Below are positions 43,384 through 51,242 of a DNA stretch of 51,242 nucleotides, piece after piece. A program made the translations under genes and the position numbers. Positions within the stretch are counted from its first letter, which is position 1, and every line of letters begins with the position of its first letter. The notes below the pieces were generated by a model, which searched no databases, was not told the origin of the DNA, and saw nothing but the letters and a program-made list of their open reading frames with translations. This stretch comes from Bacteroidia bacterium (GTDB lineage: Bacteria; Bacteroidota; Bacteroidia; Bacteroidales; Paludibacteraceae), in NCBI GenBank assembly GCA_009929375.1, contig SAAO01000032.1, forward strand, positions 1-51,242, written 5' to 3'.

Positions 43384-45153
43384 TCATTTTCCGTTTTTCT
43401 TGCGGTCTATTTCATGTTGAAGTATTTCATATAATCTTTTTCTGTCATGACTAATATCATTCCACTGCTGTGGGAAATCAAAGCCTTTGCTATTTTTTAT
43501 AAAAAAAACTGCATCCATTCTTTCTTTAGGATTAATTGGAACAAAATTGTTACAATTTCTCATGGGAGTACCTTCTAATCTAATATACATATTATCAGGC
43601 AAAAGTTTTGCATTGATAAAAACTGAATCTTTTCCAAAATCACAAAAATATTCTTCAAGACTATTATTTATCGGTTGTGATATTTTTTCTGTATCAAATG
43701 TTCCTGATTCAGTTAAATTGGTTATTGAGCCATTTCCTGCAATCATTCCAATTAAATAATAATTGGAATTAAATTCCTTGTCTATCATATTTCCCAAAGA
43801 AGACTCTAATCCATTTGGAAAAAACTGCCTTTTCTTGTCGAGATGTGATATGTGCCCATATATTAAGACCTTTTTGTTTTTGTTGATATTATAGAGTTCA
43901 TAAATGAATTTAAATGCATCAAACATTTCTGTTTCTCTTGTTTTAGAAGTAAAGCCAGTTATTGTAGCATTTTGTTTGTCTGGTAACAGTGTGTGTAGCA
44001 ATAATTCATAATTTTCTTTTCCAAATTGTTCTTTTACATTTATATTACTTCTGATAAAGTCATAAAATGTATTATTACTGCCAGGTTTGAAATTCAATAA
44101 ATGAACGAGAACTGCATCGAGTAATTCTTTATTTGAAACATTGTACTTAAATAAATCATACAAAATCAACTTGTTAAATTCCACATTCCGTCTCAAGATA
44201 TCTATTCCAGCCAAATGGACTTTTTCTTCTGACTCTTTATTGTATTTATGCAGCCAAACCAAAAATTCACAAATATCGTTTGGAGAAAATGTTTTATATT
44301 TTTCAACTTCATCGCGCACATTAATATCAATCTTTCCTTGAACAAAATTGTCCCATATAATAACAAGAGGAGATGGTAATTCAAACAAAATTAACTTGCA
44401 TGAATTCTTTTCAATCATTCTTTTCATGATTTCAAATGTCTGATAATTTAACGAGCTACTTCCATGCAAAGTTTCTCCAATTCCTATTATATTTTTATTT
44501 TGAATATTTTTCTCCAAATTAAATATTTCTGCATTGTCAGTTATTGTATATCGTGATTTATTTCTGTTTTCATGGTCGTGATCATTGTGTGAAGCCTCAA
44601 TCTTTATATCAGAAATACCTATTGAGAAATTGTCAGAGATACTTGATTGCATGAAATTGCTTGCTATTTGAACAAGCATATGACTGATATTTTTTGTTGT
44701 CGTTGTAAATCTTATTTTTTCCCAACCATAATTGTCCCTTAAGTCAATTGTGATAGTTTGGCAAATAGAGTCATGCTTATTTAGTAATGCAAATGTTACT
44801 TTCCCATTGTTCTTATAATTGCCTTTTTGAAAAAACTCAATATTTATTGAATCTGTCAAGGAAGCAAAAGTTACCCATTGTTGTAATAGTAAATCGCTAT
44901 AATAATTTTTGATATAAGAATTAGCAATTTTATTGAAACTAGGATAAATTATTACAGGATTTTTTCCATAAAAAGAAATTAAACTATCGTAGTGATAATT
45001 CATGCCAATACTATATCCTATCCATGGAGAACATTCTTCCATTATTGAGTTTATAGATAAGTCATATTTTTTTATGTGTGTTAAATCTTTGCAGCATGCA
45101 GTAATTGCGACTAAATTAACTATCAATATTGAAATTTTGATTTTATGCTTCAT
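43384..45153 (-). CDS. Erythromycin-esterase-like lipoprotein
   Basis: The 589-residue protein starts with a lipoprotein signal (lipobox ITAC, Cys at about residue 20), so it is probably attached to a membrane. An N-terminal beta-rich region (about 30-200) precedes a domain of the erythromycin esterase family (about 215-570). Its catalytic motifs are present: IIGIGETLHGSSS (Glu and His), LILFELPSPL (Glu) and VLIYGHISHLDKK (His). Ere enzymes hydrolyse macrolide lactones, but most family members have unknown targets; in this cluster, maturation or release of the product is more plausible than resistance. It sits between the GG-leader gene (88 bases upstream) and the HlyD remnant. A distant paralogue is at 49259-51076. 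Confidence 0.8.
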   Translation of the reverse strand: MKHKIKISILIVNLVAITACCKDLTHIKKYDLSINSIMEECSPWIGYSIGMNYHYDSLISFYGKNPVIIYPSFNKIANSYIKNYYSDLLLQQWVTFASLTDSINIEFFQKGNYKNNGKVTFALLNKHDSICQTITIDLRDNYGWEKIRFTTTTKNISHMLVQIASNFMQSSISDNFSIGISDIKIEASHNDHDHENRNKSRYTITDNAEIFNLEKNIQNKNIIGIGETLHGSSSLNYQTFEIMKRMIEKNSCKLILFELPSPLVIIWDNFVQGKIDINVRDEVEKYKTFSPNDICEFLVWLHKYNKESEEKVHLAGIDILRRNVEFNKLILYDLFKYNVSNKELLDAVLVHLLNFKPGSNNTFYDFIRSNINVKEQFGKENYELLLHTLLPDKQNATITGFTSKTRETEMFDAFKFIYELYNINKNKKVLIYGHISHLDKKRQFFPNGLESSLGNMIDKEFNSNYYLIGMIAGNGSITNLTESGTFDTEKISQPINNSLEEYFCDFGKDSVFINAKLLPDNMYIRLEGTPMRNCNNFVPINPKERMDAVFFIKNSKGFDFPQQWNDISHDRKRLYEILQHEIDRKKNGK

Positions 45154-45241
45154 AATTATAAGGATTAAAATAGAAAATCAGAAACTAAAATAATACTTTT
45201 ATGAAACATTTTATATTAGTTTCTGATTCATATAGTTAATG

Positions 45242-45889
45242 TTAAAGTCCTAAGGGGTAAGATCCTATCAATGCTCCTGATGAGGCATTATATACTCTAA
45301 CTGTTCCATAATCACCAATATTAGCATCGTAATCATAATAAATTGGAATATTGGTGAGATTTTTTTCCATTAAATCACTTGCAATTGACCAATTTGCATT
45401 ACTCAACATATTAGCTGCTGTGCCTGAAAGAACACCAGTTGGTAGCAAGCCAATTACCTGTAATTTTATGTTATCCCAAAGACCTACATGTTGACCAGCA
45501 GCAAAATCAGACCCATTTGCGAAGATTTTACCATCACCATTAAATACAGATACTTGTGTACTTACATACCCATACCCATTCACGTATCCACCTATCCATG
45601 TACCATTATTCATCATAGTCTCCATCTCGCTATATGAATAAAAAGTTGGAGCTATCTCGTTACCCGTTACATCTCCAGATCCTCCAATTGTTCCAGTTAA
45701 ATAATCATCATCGAAGCTGCCAGTGACAAATCCAGTGCCTGTATTTACATAGGTTGCATTAGTTCCATCTGGTGTTGATTCCCAAATACCTGTACCCCCG
45801 ATAAATCCTTTTTGATTCTTCTCACTTAAAACCGGCATAATTTCGGACAATTCATTCAAGCTTTTTTTTGTTAGTTTTTTCATTTTCAT
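45242..45889 (-). CDS. Double-glycine (GG) leader secreted protein, candidate precursor of the cluster
   Basis: The 215-residue protein begins KKLTKKSLNELSEIMPVLSE and reaches a GG pair at residues 31-32 (KGFIGG). This is the usual shape of the leader removed by C39-peptidase ABC exporters and of Bacteroidota natural-product leaders. The part after the GG (183 residues) is large for a peptide natural product. It is rich in Gly, Thr, Ser, Asn and Tyr and contains no cysteine, so thioether bridges cannot form. Its Ser/Thr-rich first half (GSFDDDYLTGTIGGSGDVTG) could be O-glycosylated by the glycosyltransferases encoded directly upstream. I recognise no known domain. A start two codons later is equally possible. 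The function is unknown. Confidence 0.7.
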   Translation of the reverse strand: MKMKKLTKKSLNELSEIMPVLSEKNQKGFIGGTGIWESTPDGTNATYVNTGTGFVTGSFDDDYLTGTIGGSGDVTGNEIAPTFYSYSEMETMMNNGTWIGGYVNGYGYVSTQVSVFNGDGKIFANGSDFAAGQHVGLWDNIKLQVIGLLPTGVLSGTAANMLSNANWSIASDLMEKNLTNIPIYYDYDANIGDYGTVRVYNASSGALIGSYPLGL

Positions 45890-45925
45890 TTTAAATTTTA
45901 ACGTTAATAATAGAAATTGATTTAT

Positions 45926-46759
45926 TTATACCTGCAGGGTATTTTTATTTTTAGAGATAATAGCAAAAAAGAATTTTGAAATTTCATTGTTGTTTATCAG
46001 TCCCATTTTCTGAAGCTTTTTTAGATGTATTACTGTAGCTTTTAATAAACCTTTTGAAGTTATCGATTGCTCAACGAAAAAGTCAATTATTTCATTTTTA
46101 ATTGTATAAATACTATTTTGCATATCCATTTTTTCAGTATCTGAATATTGACTGTTAATCCTATAGCTGACTAATAATTGACTTTCAATATAAAAAACAC
46201 CTGACAGTTTCGCCATTTCTGTCCATAGTTTATATTCCTCAGAATGCTCATAATTGTTAAATTCCAAACAATGTGTAAGTATAAACTCTTTTCGAATCAT
46301 AGCTGTACTACGAGCCACGAAATTTTCATTTAACAACTGAAGCAATGGGTTCTCGATGATTCCATTTCCTAGTTTCGAAATCGTATTGGGCTTGATATTT
46401 TCGCCAAAAATCTGCATCCAACTACTATATACTGTAATACTCGATTCTTCTTCCATGATGCTATATTGTACCCTCAATCTGTCAATATGCATCATAGCGT
46501 TGGCATCCATTAAGGCAATGTATTTTCCTTTGGCTGCTTGCAAGCCTTTATTCAAGGACATATGCTTGTTATGTTCACTTTCTATAAGCACTATGCGTTT
46601 GTCTTTGTACAAGCGTATTATCGATAGGGTTTTATCTGTTGATCCATCATCAACTATAATGAATTCAAAATCAATAAACGATTGCTTTATTACACTAACA
46701 ATAGCCTCGGCTATGTGTTTCTCGGCATTGTATGCCACCATCACAATGGATATTTTCAT
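45926..46759 (-). CDS. Family 2 glycosyltransferase
   Basis: The 277-residue protein has a GT-A fold. The N-terminal nucleotide-sugar-binding region reads SIVMVAYNAEKHIAEAI (residues 4-20), the DDGSTDKTL motif follows near residues 37-45, and the metal-binding position reads ALMDANAMMH near residues 82-91, with Asp-Ala-Asn instead of the more common Asp-x-Asp. There is no membrane anchor. It transfers a sugar from a nucleotide donor to an unknown acceptor. It lies between the TIGR04157-like glycosyltransferase (6 bases upstream) and the GG-leader protein (36 bases downstream), so these three are almost certainly co-transcribed, and the GG-leader protein is a candidate acceptor (inference). 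Confidence 0.9.
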   Translation of the reverse strand: MKISIVMVAYNAEKHIAEAIVSVIKQSFIDFEFIIVDDGSTDKTLSIIRLYKDKRIVLIESEHNKHMSLNKGLQAAKGKYIALMDANAMMHIDRLRVQYSIMEEESSITVYSSWMQIFGENIKPNTISKLGNGIIENPLLQLLNENFVARSTAMIRKEFILTHCLEFNNYEHSEEYKLWTEMAKLSGVFYIESQLLVSYRINSQYSDTEKMDMQNSIYTIKNEIIDFFVEQSITSKGLLKATVIHLKKLQKMGLINNNEISKFFFAIISKNKNTLQV

Positions 46760-46765
46760 TTTTTT

Positions 46766-48025
46766 TTATTTTAAGCCTTTCAATACGTTGTTATATACAC
46801 TTACGGTTCGCTCCATCATTTGTTCCAGTGTCAGTTCACTTTCGTACAGCTTACGAGCATTTGCACTCAGTTTTTTTCTTAAGGCTTTATTTTTAATCAA
46901 TTTTATGATTTTGTCAGCCATCATTTCGACATCCACCGACAATCCAAATACTTTTGAAAATTTCGTATTTACTTTCAGTGCATTTACTTCATCTGTAAAT
47001 AACTCGTCCAGTCCATCTACTGCTGTAGTAACTACAGGTAAACCAAACATGCACATTTCCACTGCTACATAACTGGCTTGTTCTTGAAGTGAAGCAATTA
47101 ATCCTATATCGCTTTCGACATACAATTTTTTTAATTCATCATAAGGAATACGCCCTAAGAAATTTAGACTCAACTCAGAATATTCTTCTTTCAATAGTGT
47201 GCTCAATTGAGGGGGACATATCCCTGCTATGTCCAATGATATTTTGTATCCTTCGTTTTGCACCTTTCTAAGCGATTGCAATATGTATTTCAATCCCTTA
47301 CTTTGCGATACTACACCAACATAAAGACAGCGAAACAGTTCTTTCGAAGTTTTAAACTTTCGTTTAGTTTTGTTGTCGTAAACATCATTTATCCCATTGG
47401 GTATAATGGTAATATGTCTTTTTTTTGTTTTTTTCACCCTACTCAAAAACTCTTTTGCACATTGTGTAACACAAATCACATGATGCGCATCGTTGTATGA
47501 CTGTAACTCACAATTATTGCTTACATATTCTGGTCCTAATTGATGTTTGGTAGGCAATAAATAATATTGATGATAGAGTAATTTGAATTTTTTAATATCT
47601 CTATTAAAATGTCCTTTCCATGGCATACAATGCAAATGTGTTATCACTTTACAAGTTGTTTGTGATTTAATATACAATGCTAAGTCAATCAGGTTAAGTG
47701 TATGTAAGTGAACAATACAATTTTTTTTTCCTTCAAATAAATGCCGAGTGAGTTGATATACATGTTTGTTGTATTTTCGCATCCAAAATCGTTGCGAAAT
47801 GATTTCATTTGATTGCTCTGGCAGAGGAATCGTATATTTCACGTAGTGTGAAAATTGCACTTCATCATGCATTAACCTGTTATTGTCATGTATCAATTGT
47901 ATCCAATGAACCTGAATGTCTGTATAGTTTTCTAATCCTTTTATTAAAGTGTTGATATATCTGTCTACACCTGAAGTGTTTTGGGCATTAGACATATCCA
48001 TTAAATAAAGATTTGTTTTATTCAT
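46766..48025 (-). CDS. Group 1 glycosyltransferase, TIGR04157-like
   Basis: The 419-residue protein is a GT-B enzyme. The N-terminus LMDMSNAQNTSGVDRYINTL (about residues 8-27) marks a Bacteroidota glycosyltransferase type known to me as TIGR04157, found with GG-leader peptide systems. The C-terminal Glycos_transf_1 domain (about 200-400) has LYVGVVSQSKGLKYILQSL and the E-x7-E type sequence EQASYVAVEMCMFGLPVV, followed by DGLDELF. There is no signal peptide or helix, so it acts in the cytoplasm. The recurrent pairing of this family with secreted GG-leader products is from established annotation; the substrate has not been shown. The LanC-like gene is 86 bases upstream and the second glycosyltransferase begins 6 bases downstream. 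Confidence 0.85.
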   Translation of the reverse strand: MNKTNLYLMDMSNAQNTSGVDRYINTLIKGLENYTDIQVHWIQLIHDNNRLMHDEVQFSHYVKYTIPLPEQSNEIISQRFWMRKYNKHVYQLTRHLFEGKKNCIVHLHTLNLIDLALYIKSQTTCKVITHLHCMPWKGHFNRDIKKFKLLYHQYYLLPTKHQLGPEYVSNNCELQSYNDAHHVICVTQCAKEFLSRVKKTKKRHITIIPNGINDVYDNKTKRKFKTSKELFRCLYVGVVSQSKGLKYILQSLRKVQNEGYKISLDIAGICPPQLSTLLKEEYSELSLNFLGRIPYDELKKLYVESDIGLIASLQEQASYVAVEMCMFGLPVVTTAVDGLDELFTDEVNALKVNTKFSKVFGLSVDVEMMADKIIKLIKNKALRKKLSANARKLYESELTLEQMMERTVSVYNNVLKGLK

Positions 48026-48111
48026 ATTTTGGAGTTATAAGTTAATTGTCATAAGTCTTTTTGCCAGTCTATTGACTTTTTTAAACGCATTCTTGTTTGT
48101 TGAAAAATGAC

Positions 48112-49095
48112 TTAACACAAAGGTGCTGCCAAATTTGTACTCAGCATTAATAACCGCGCTACCCCTTCACCATACCCTGCTAAAAAAGTGTTTTTAGGTA
48201 TCCTTTTTAAAATAGATTGCTCAAAATCTGATCCTTCTTTTCCAAATAGCGCCATTTCAAAAGCGTCCATAATTTTGTGGTCAACTTCATAGTTTGTTTT
48301 CAATAACTGATATAATTCAGCACATTGGTGAAGTGACAGTAATTCTAATTTGCAATTTTTTAGCCCATAGCTTCGATTATTGTTAATCACATCATTAAAT
48401 TCGGAAATAGAATTATAGGAGCAAATCTTATCGAGATAATATGCTACAATTAAACTACTCGCTATTCTGCCCTGTCGATAAAGTTCGGCATAAACAGTCA
48501 ATAGTGAGGGTGGAAAATCTGTGTACCGAGCATAGCTTACCAATCGTAGATAATCTTCAAAGAGTGCCATTACATCCTGCTTGTTATTTCGATAATTTAT
48601 AGTTTTAAAGTCAGAAAATTGAATGGATAAATACAACTCCACAGCTTCAAAAATGGAGCGTATGGCTTCACAAAGCTTCACGTTGGGCTTCGCGCTGTTT
48701 AGATCGGATAGAAAATAAATCATTTTTATGGAGTTCAATAGCTGCAAAGACTCTGGTTTTCGTGTTGCGAGCCCATCCAATATCTTCTGAGTTTGTTCTC
48801 CAAACATTTCCTCAAAATCTGCTTCAATAAATTTTTTATCTATTAAATACCGAAAAACAAAGCCAATCCCAGACAATCCATTTTCAAAATCGATATCTGC
48901 ATTTTTACTTAAAAGAGCTTCTTGTAACAATTCAAAAGCGTGTTCTTCTAACTGTTCATCCTCGGTTGCACATGCCACCTCAAATAGGCATAGCGACATG
49001 CCTGCTTTACCATTGTATAAGCCCGTGGAACTTACCGAATAGGCATTCAACAATAAAAAATCGGTAAGCTTACTTAGATATTCTATAGTTATCAT
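48112..49095 (-). CDS. LanC-like (lanthionine-synthetase-C-type) protein without evident zinc site
   Basis: This 327-residue, mostly helical protein has the double-helix repeats of the LanC-like alpha/alpha-barrel: STGLYNGKAGMSLCLFEVA near residues 23-41, FENGLSGIGFVFRYLIDKKF near 75-94, and GYGEGVARLLML near 309-320. LanC enzymes add cysteine thiols to dehydrated residues to form thioether rings and need a zinc held by a Cys, a Cys-His pair and a His. I find no CHG motif or other matching ligand set here; the cysteines are scattered. It may therefore be a structural or binding homologue rather than a cyclase. It is the first of the likely maturation genes after the secreted esterase-like gene and is read on the same strand. 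Confidence 0.75.
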   Translation of the reverse strand: MITIEYLSKLTDFLLLNAYSVSSTGLYNGKAGMSLCLFEVACATEDEQLEEHAFELLQEALLSKNADIDFENGLSGIGFVFRYLIDKKFIEADFEEMFGEQTQKILDGLATRKPESLQLLNSIKMIYFLSDLNSAKPNVKLCEAIRSIFEAVELYLSIQFSDFKTINYRNNKQDVMALFEDYLRLVSYARYTDFPPSLLTVYAELYRQGRIASSLIVAYYLDKICSYNSISEFNDVINNNRSYGLKNCKLELLSLHQCAELYQLLKTNYEVDHKIMDAFEMALFGKEGSDFEQSILKRIPKNTFLAGYGEGVARLLMLSTNLAAPLC

Positions 49096-49258
49096 TTGTT
49101 CGTAATCTTTATAAATTATTTTTAATCAATTGAAAAATAAATCTAAATCGAACTACACATTTGTCATTCTTATATCCATAATTCTTTTGCAGAAGGATTT
49201 TAATTTTATATAATTATCTCAACCAGTACATGTGTAAATTTCGAGTTGATTTATTTAA

Positions 49259-51076
49259 CTACAACGTTGAGTTCAATTCATTTAATAAAATATTGTTCTT
49301 CTTAAACAAATTTGTTAAAATCGACTGATATAAAAAATATTCATTTATGGAAATTGGTGTGCAATTTCGTGTGAAAATATAGCCATCAAAGTTTTTTTGT
49401 AAATTTCCAAAGCTAATTTGATTAAAAAACCTCGAAAACCTATCTATCTCTCTGCTTAAAACTAAATTATCTGGAATTTGCTTTGAGGGATAATAAAAAT
49501 AGACTTCATTTAATTTTAATGCCTCGTTTTCGAAACAAAACAAAGCTGGTAAACATTTCATTGATTCATCAATTAACAGACTTCTAAAATAATCACTTTC
49601 TACTTTGTATTCTCCGAGACCACCTTGAATGCTTATATTGAAATAATTGCTACCATACATTTTATCTAAGAAACATCCGAGCCTAATCTTATTATTTATT
49701 TTATTCAAACTTGCATCTTTCGACAAATGTCCGGAATGACCAAACAGCAACATCTGACCGCCCTCCTTAAGGTAAATTTTTTTGATGTTTTTTACCCATT
49801 CAAACATTAATGAATCCCTATTATTGGGGTATGTATTATCAACTACAACATACTTGATGTATTCATTTAAAAACTTTTTTAAGTATTCAATACTTGTTTC
49901 TCCAATCTTATCTTTCAGATAAATATCTTTATCAATCATTTCTGTTAATTTTGAAAAGTTATCAGTACTCATATTGTTTTTCATATATAACATTTTCAAG
50001 TACTTAAATGCTCTTTCTTTCCCAAGTGCTGTTATGAAATAATTAAATAAAAAGTACTGAGGTGGATTCGTTCCATCAAAACCAACTATATGTATTTTAT
50101 CTCTTCTTTCTTTATTGACATCTCTGAGATAATCTAAGTAAATCATTTCTTGTGCAGCATCACAAAATAGCTGCTTAAAACAGGTTTGAATACTTTCTTT
50201 TAGATATTGTGAGGTATCTCCTTGAATATATAAGTCGAATAATAAACCATTATCAATGGGGAATTCTATTCCAATTACTTTTAAATTACCCTCTCTTATC
50301 AAATACTCTGTTAATTGTTTGAGAGTTTTTTTTGTATTAATTACTCCATGCGTAAATTCACCCAGTCCAATAATTCTTGAGCTTTTAAGTGCTTCAATAT
50401 TGCTAAATCCACTCAGATCATTTTCATTTAGTTTAGTTATAAATTGTGGCTTTAACAAACTGAGGTCTTTGTTTTTGTTAATTTCATTGCTGTAATATTT
50501 TGACAATTCCACGCCATCCACTTTTATACTTAAGTTCTTAAAGATTACTTGTTGATCTAACTTTTTAGTGCCTTGATAATTGATATTTACCCTTACTGCC
50601 TGAGCCATTTCAACATTAATTCTTGCAATTGCATGTTGCCATTTACCATTGTTGTTTTTGATAATTGTTTTTGTATAATCTAACACATTTTTGCTTTTGT
50701 CGATAGATTGTAAGTAGATTTCAATTGAATCTGCTTCAACCATTTTAGTGTCAAGAGATAATTTTACAGATGAAGTGTTTTTGTTTTTTGGAAGTACAAG
50801 TATTTTTTTTAGTTCAAATTTCATTTCTGACATTAAATCAGCTCTTTGTCGTCGTGGAGGAATATAGCTAATGACTATTTTCTCCTTGTCAGAAACTGAT
50901 ACAGAAAGAGAGTCTGCTGTAAATTTGCAAAAATTTGCAGAGTAAATCCAATCCACATATTTGTTTGCTATCACTCTACTAAAGCCATAATTGTTGTCAC
51001 AGTTTATTTGAGACCGTATGCTAATTGAGAACAATAATAATAGTACAACAAGGTTTTTTTTTATTATATATTTCAT
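49259..51076 (-). CDS. Secreted erythromycin-esterase-like protein
   Basis: The 605-residue protein has an ordinary signal peptide (about residues 1-22, ending SIRSQ) and no lipobox. A beta-rich N-terminal module (about residues 25-200), perhaps carbohydrate-binding-like, precedes the erythromycin-esterase-family domain (about 215-580). Catalytic positions are conserved: IIGLGEFTHGVIN (Glu and His), VIGIEFPID (Glu), and LLFGHSGHLSKD (His). It shares this layout with the lipoprotein at 43384-45153 but is clearly diverged. It is the first gene of the island within the window; genes further upstream, such as an exporter or a maturase, may lie beyond the right edge. The substrate is unknown. Confidence 0.8.
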   Translation of the reverse strand: MKYIIKKNLVVLLLLFSISIRSQINCDNNYGFSRVIANKYVDWIYSANFCKFTADSLSVSVSDKEKIVISYIPPRRQRADLMSEMKFELKKILVLPKNKNTSSVKLSLDTKMVEADSIEIYLQSIDKSKNVLDYTKTIIKNNNGKWQHAIARINVEMAQAVRVNINYQGTKKLDQQVIFKNLSIKVDGVELSKYYSNEINKNKDLSLLKPQFITKLNENDLSGFSNIEALKSSRIIGLGEFTHGVINTKKTLKQLTEYLIREGNLKVIGIEFPIDNGLLFDLYIQGDTSQYLKESIQTCFKQLFCDAAQEMIYLDYLRDVNKERRDKIHIVGFDGTNPPQYFLFNYFITALGKERAFKYLKMLYMKNNMSTDNFSKLTEMIDKDIYLKDKIGETSIEYLKKFLNEYIKYVVVDNTYPNNRDSLMFEWVKNIKKIYLKEGGQMLLFGHSGHLSKDASLNKINNKIRLGCFLDKMYGSNYFNISIQGGLGEYKVESDYFRSLLIDESMKCLPALFCFENEALKLNEVYFYYPSKQIPDNLVLSREIDRFSRFFNQISFGNLQKNFDGYIFTRNCTPISINEYFLYQSILTNLFKKNNILLNELNSTL

Positions 51077-51090
51077 ATTTAAGAGCTTTA

Positions 51091-51124
51091 AGGGTTAATA
51101 GTGGGATCTATCACTATTAACCCT
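51091..51124. promoter_or_regulatory. Perfect palindrome upstream of the secreted esterase-like gene
   Basis: The arms agggttaatagtg (51091-51103) and cactattaaccct (51112-51124) are perfect complements around eight bases. It lies 14 bases upstream of the start codon at 51076. No T tract follows in either direction, so an operator or an mRNA-leader hairpin is more likely than a terminator. Confidence 0.5.
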
Positions 51125-51242
51125 AATGTCAGCATTATTTACATCAATAGTTCGTTAATCTTTATGTTAATTCTTTGATAGTGAGAAAAATAACCTTATT
51201 TTTATTTGTATAAGTCATTGGAAATCAGTATCTTTATAGATA

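Noticed and set aside
43384-45153. Calling this a macrolide resistance gene
   Set aside because: Only family-level motifs are seen; the protein is a lipoprotein within a biosynthetic-looking cluster, and the family has many members with unknown substrates.
48112-49095. Calling the LanC-like protein a lanthionine synthetase
   Set aside because: Zinc ligands are not visible, and the nearby candidate precursor has no cysteine.

Overview
The window looks like chromosomal DNA of a Bacteroidota bacterium, most likely order Bacteroidales (a Paludibacter-like saccharolytic anaerobe would fit; genus is inference). The evidence is the Bacteroidota-type promoter element (TAnnTTTG) upstream of many genes, a one-piece hybrid two-component system (sensor, kinase, receiver and AraC in one protein), GldF, GSCFA and HYC_CC_PP-type proteins, a NUDIX-type sugar regulator, and many Bacteroidota-style intergenic repeats. 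I saw no rRNA, convincing tRNA, transposase or CRISPR array.

Layout. 1-5006: repeat-rich spacers around a small membrane protein, surE, a gldF permease without gldG beside it, a PagL-like lipid A deacylase and a beta-barrel protein. 5419-13325: capsule/exopolysaccharide block with two polysaccharide-export lipoproteins, a Wzc-type tyrosine autokinase, gmd and fcl (GDP-L-fucose) and ugd (UDP-glucuronate). 13554-18760: ligA, a DUF6913-like protein, dapA and a membrane-anchored serine hydrolase. 19182-26903: tagaturonate reductase and altronate dehydratase (galacturonate catabolism), then a large hybrid sensor/AraC regulator. 27029-28402: a MurC/Mpl-like ligase. 28784-34021: NUDIX regulator, xylulokinase, xylose isomerase and a XylE-type transporter (xylose catabolism). 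34093-39284: a DUF3298 lipoprotein, a metal-associated trio (Cys/His-rich protein, TonB-dependent receptor, heavy-metal-binding protein) and a GSCFA protein. 39425-42711: ettA and a secreted repeat (propeller-like) protein.

42990-51076 is visibly more AT-rich and is an accessory island read on the minus strand. In transcription order it has a secreted erythromycin-esterase-like protein, a LanC-like protein, a TIGR04157-like glycosyltransferase, a family 2 glycosyltransferase, a 215-residue protein with a double-glycine (GG) leader, a second erythromycin-esterase-like lipoprotein, and the surviving N-terminus of an HlyD-family secretion protein. I read it as a glycosylated, GG-leader natural-product or secreted-protein system; it is the best candidate here for an undescribed system. 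The putative precursor has no cysteine and the LanC-like protein lacks the usual zinc ligands, so ordinary lanthipeptide chemistry is unlikely.

The other theme is repeats. Several short repeat families fill the gaps between genes, and two appear to have entered coding sequence: a REP-like inverted pair covers the start of xylB, and a tandem unit forms the C-terminal tail of ligA.
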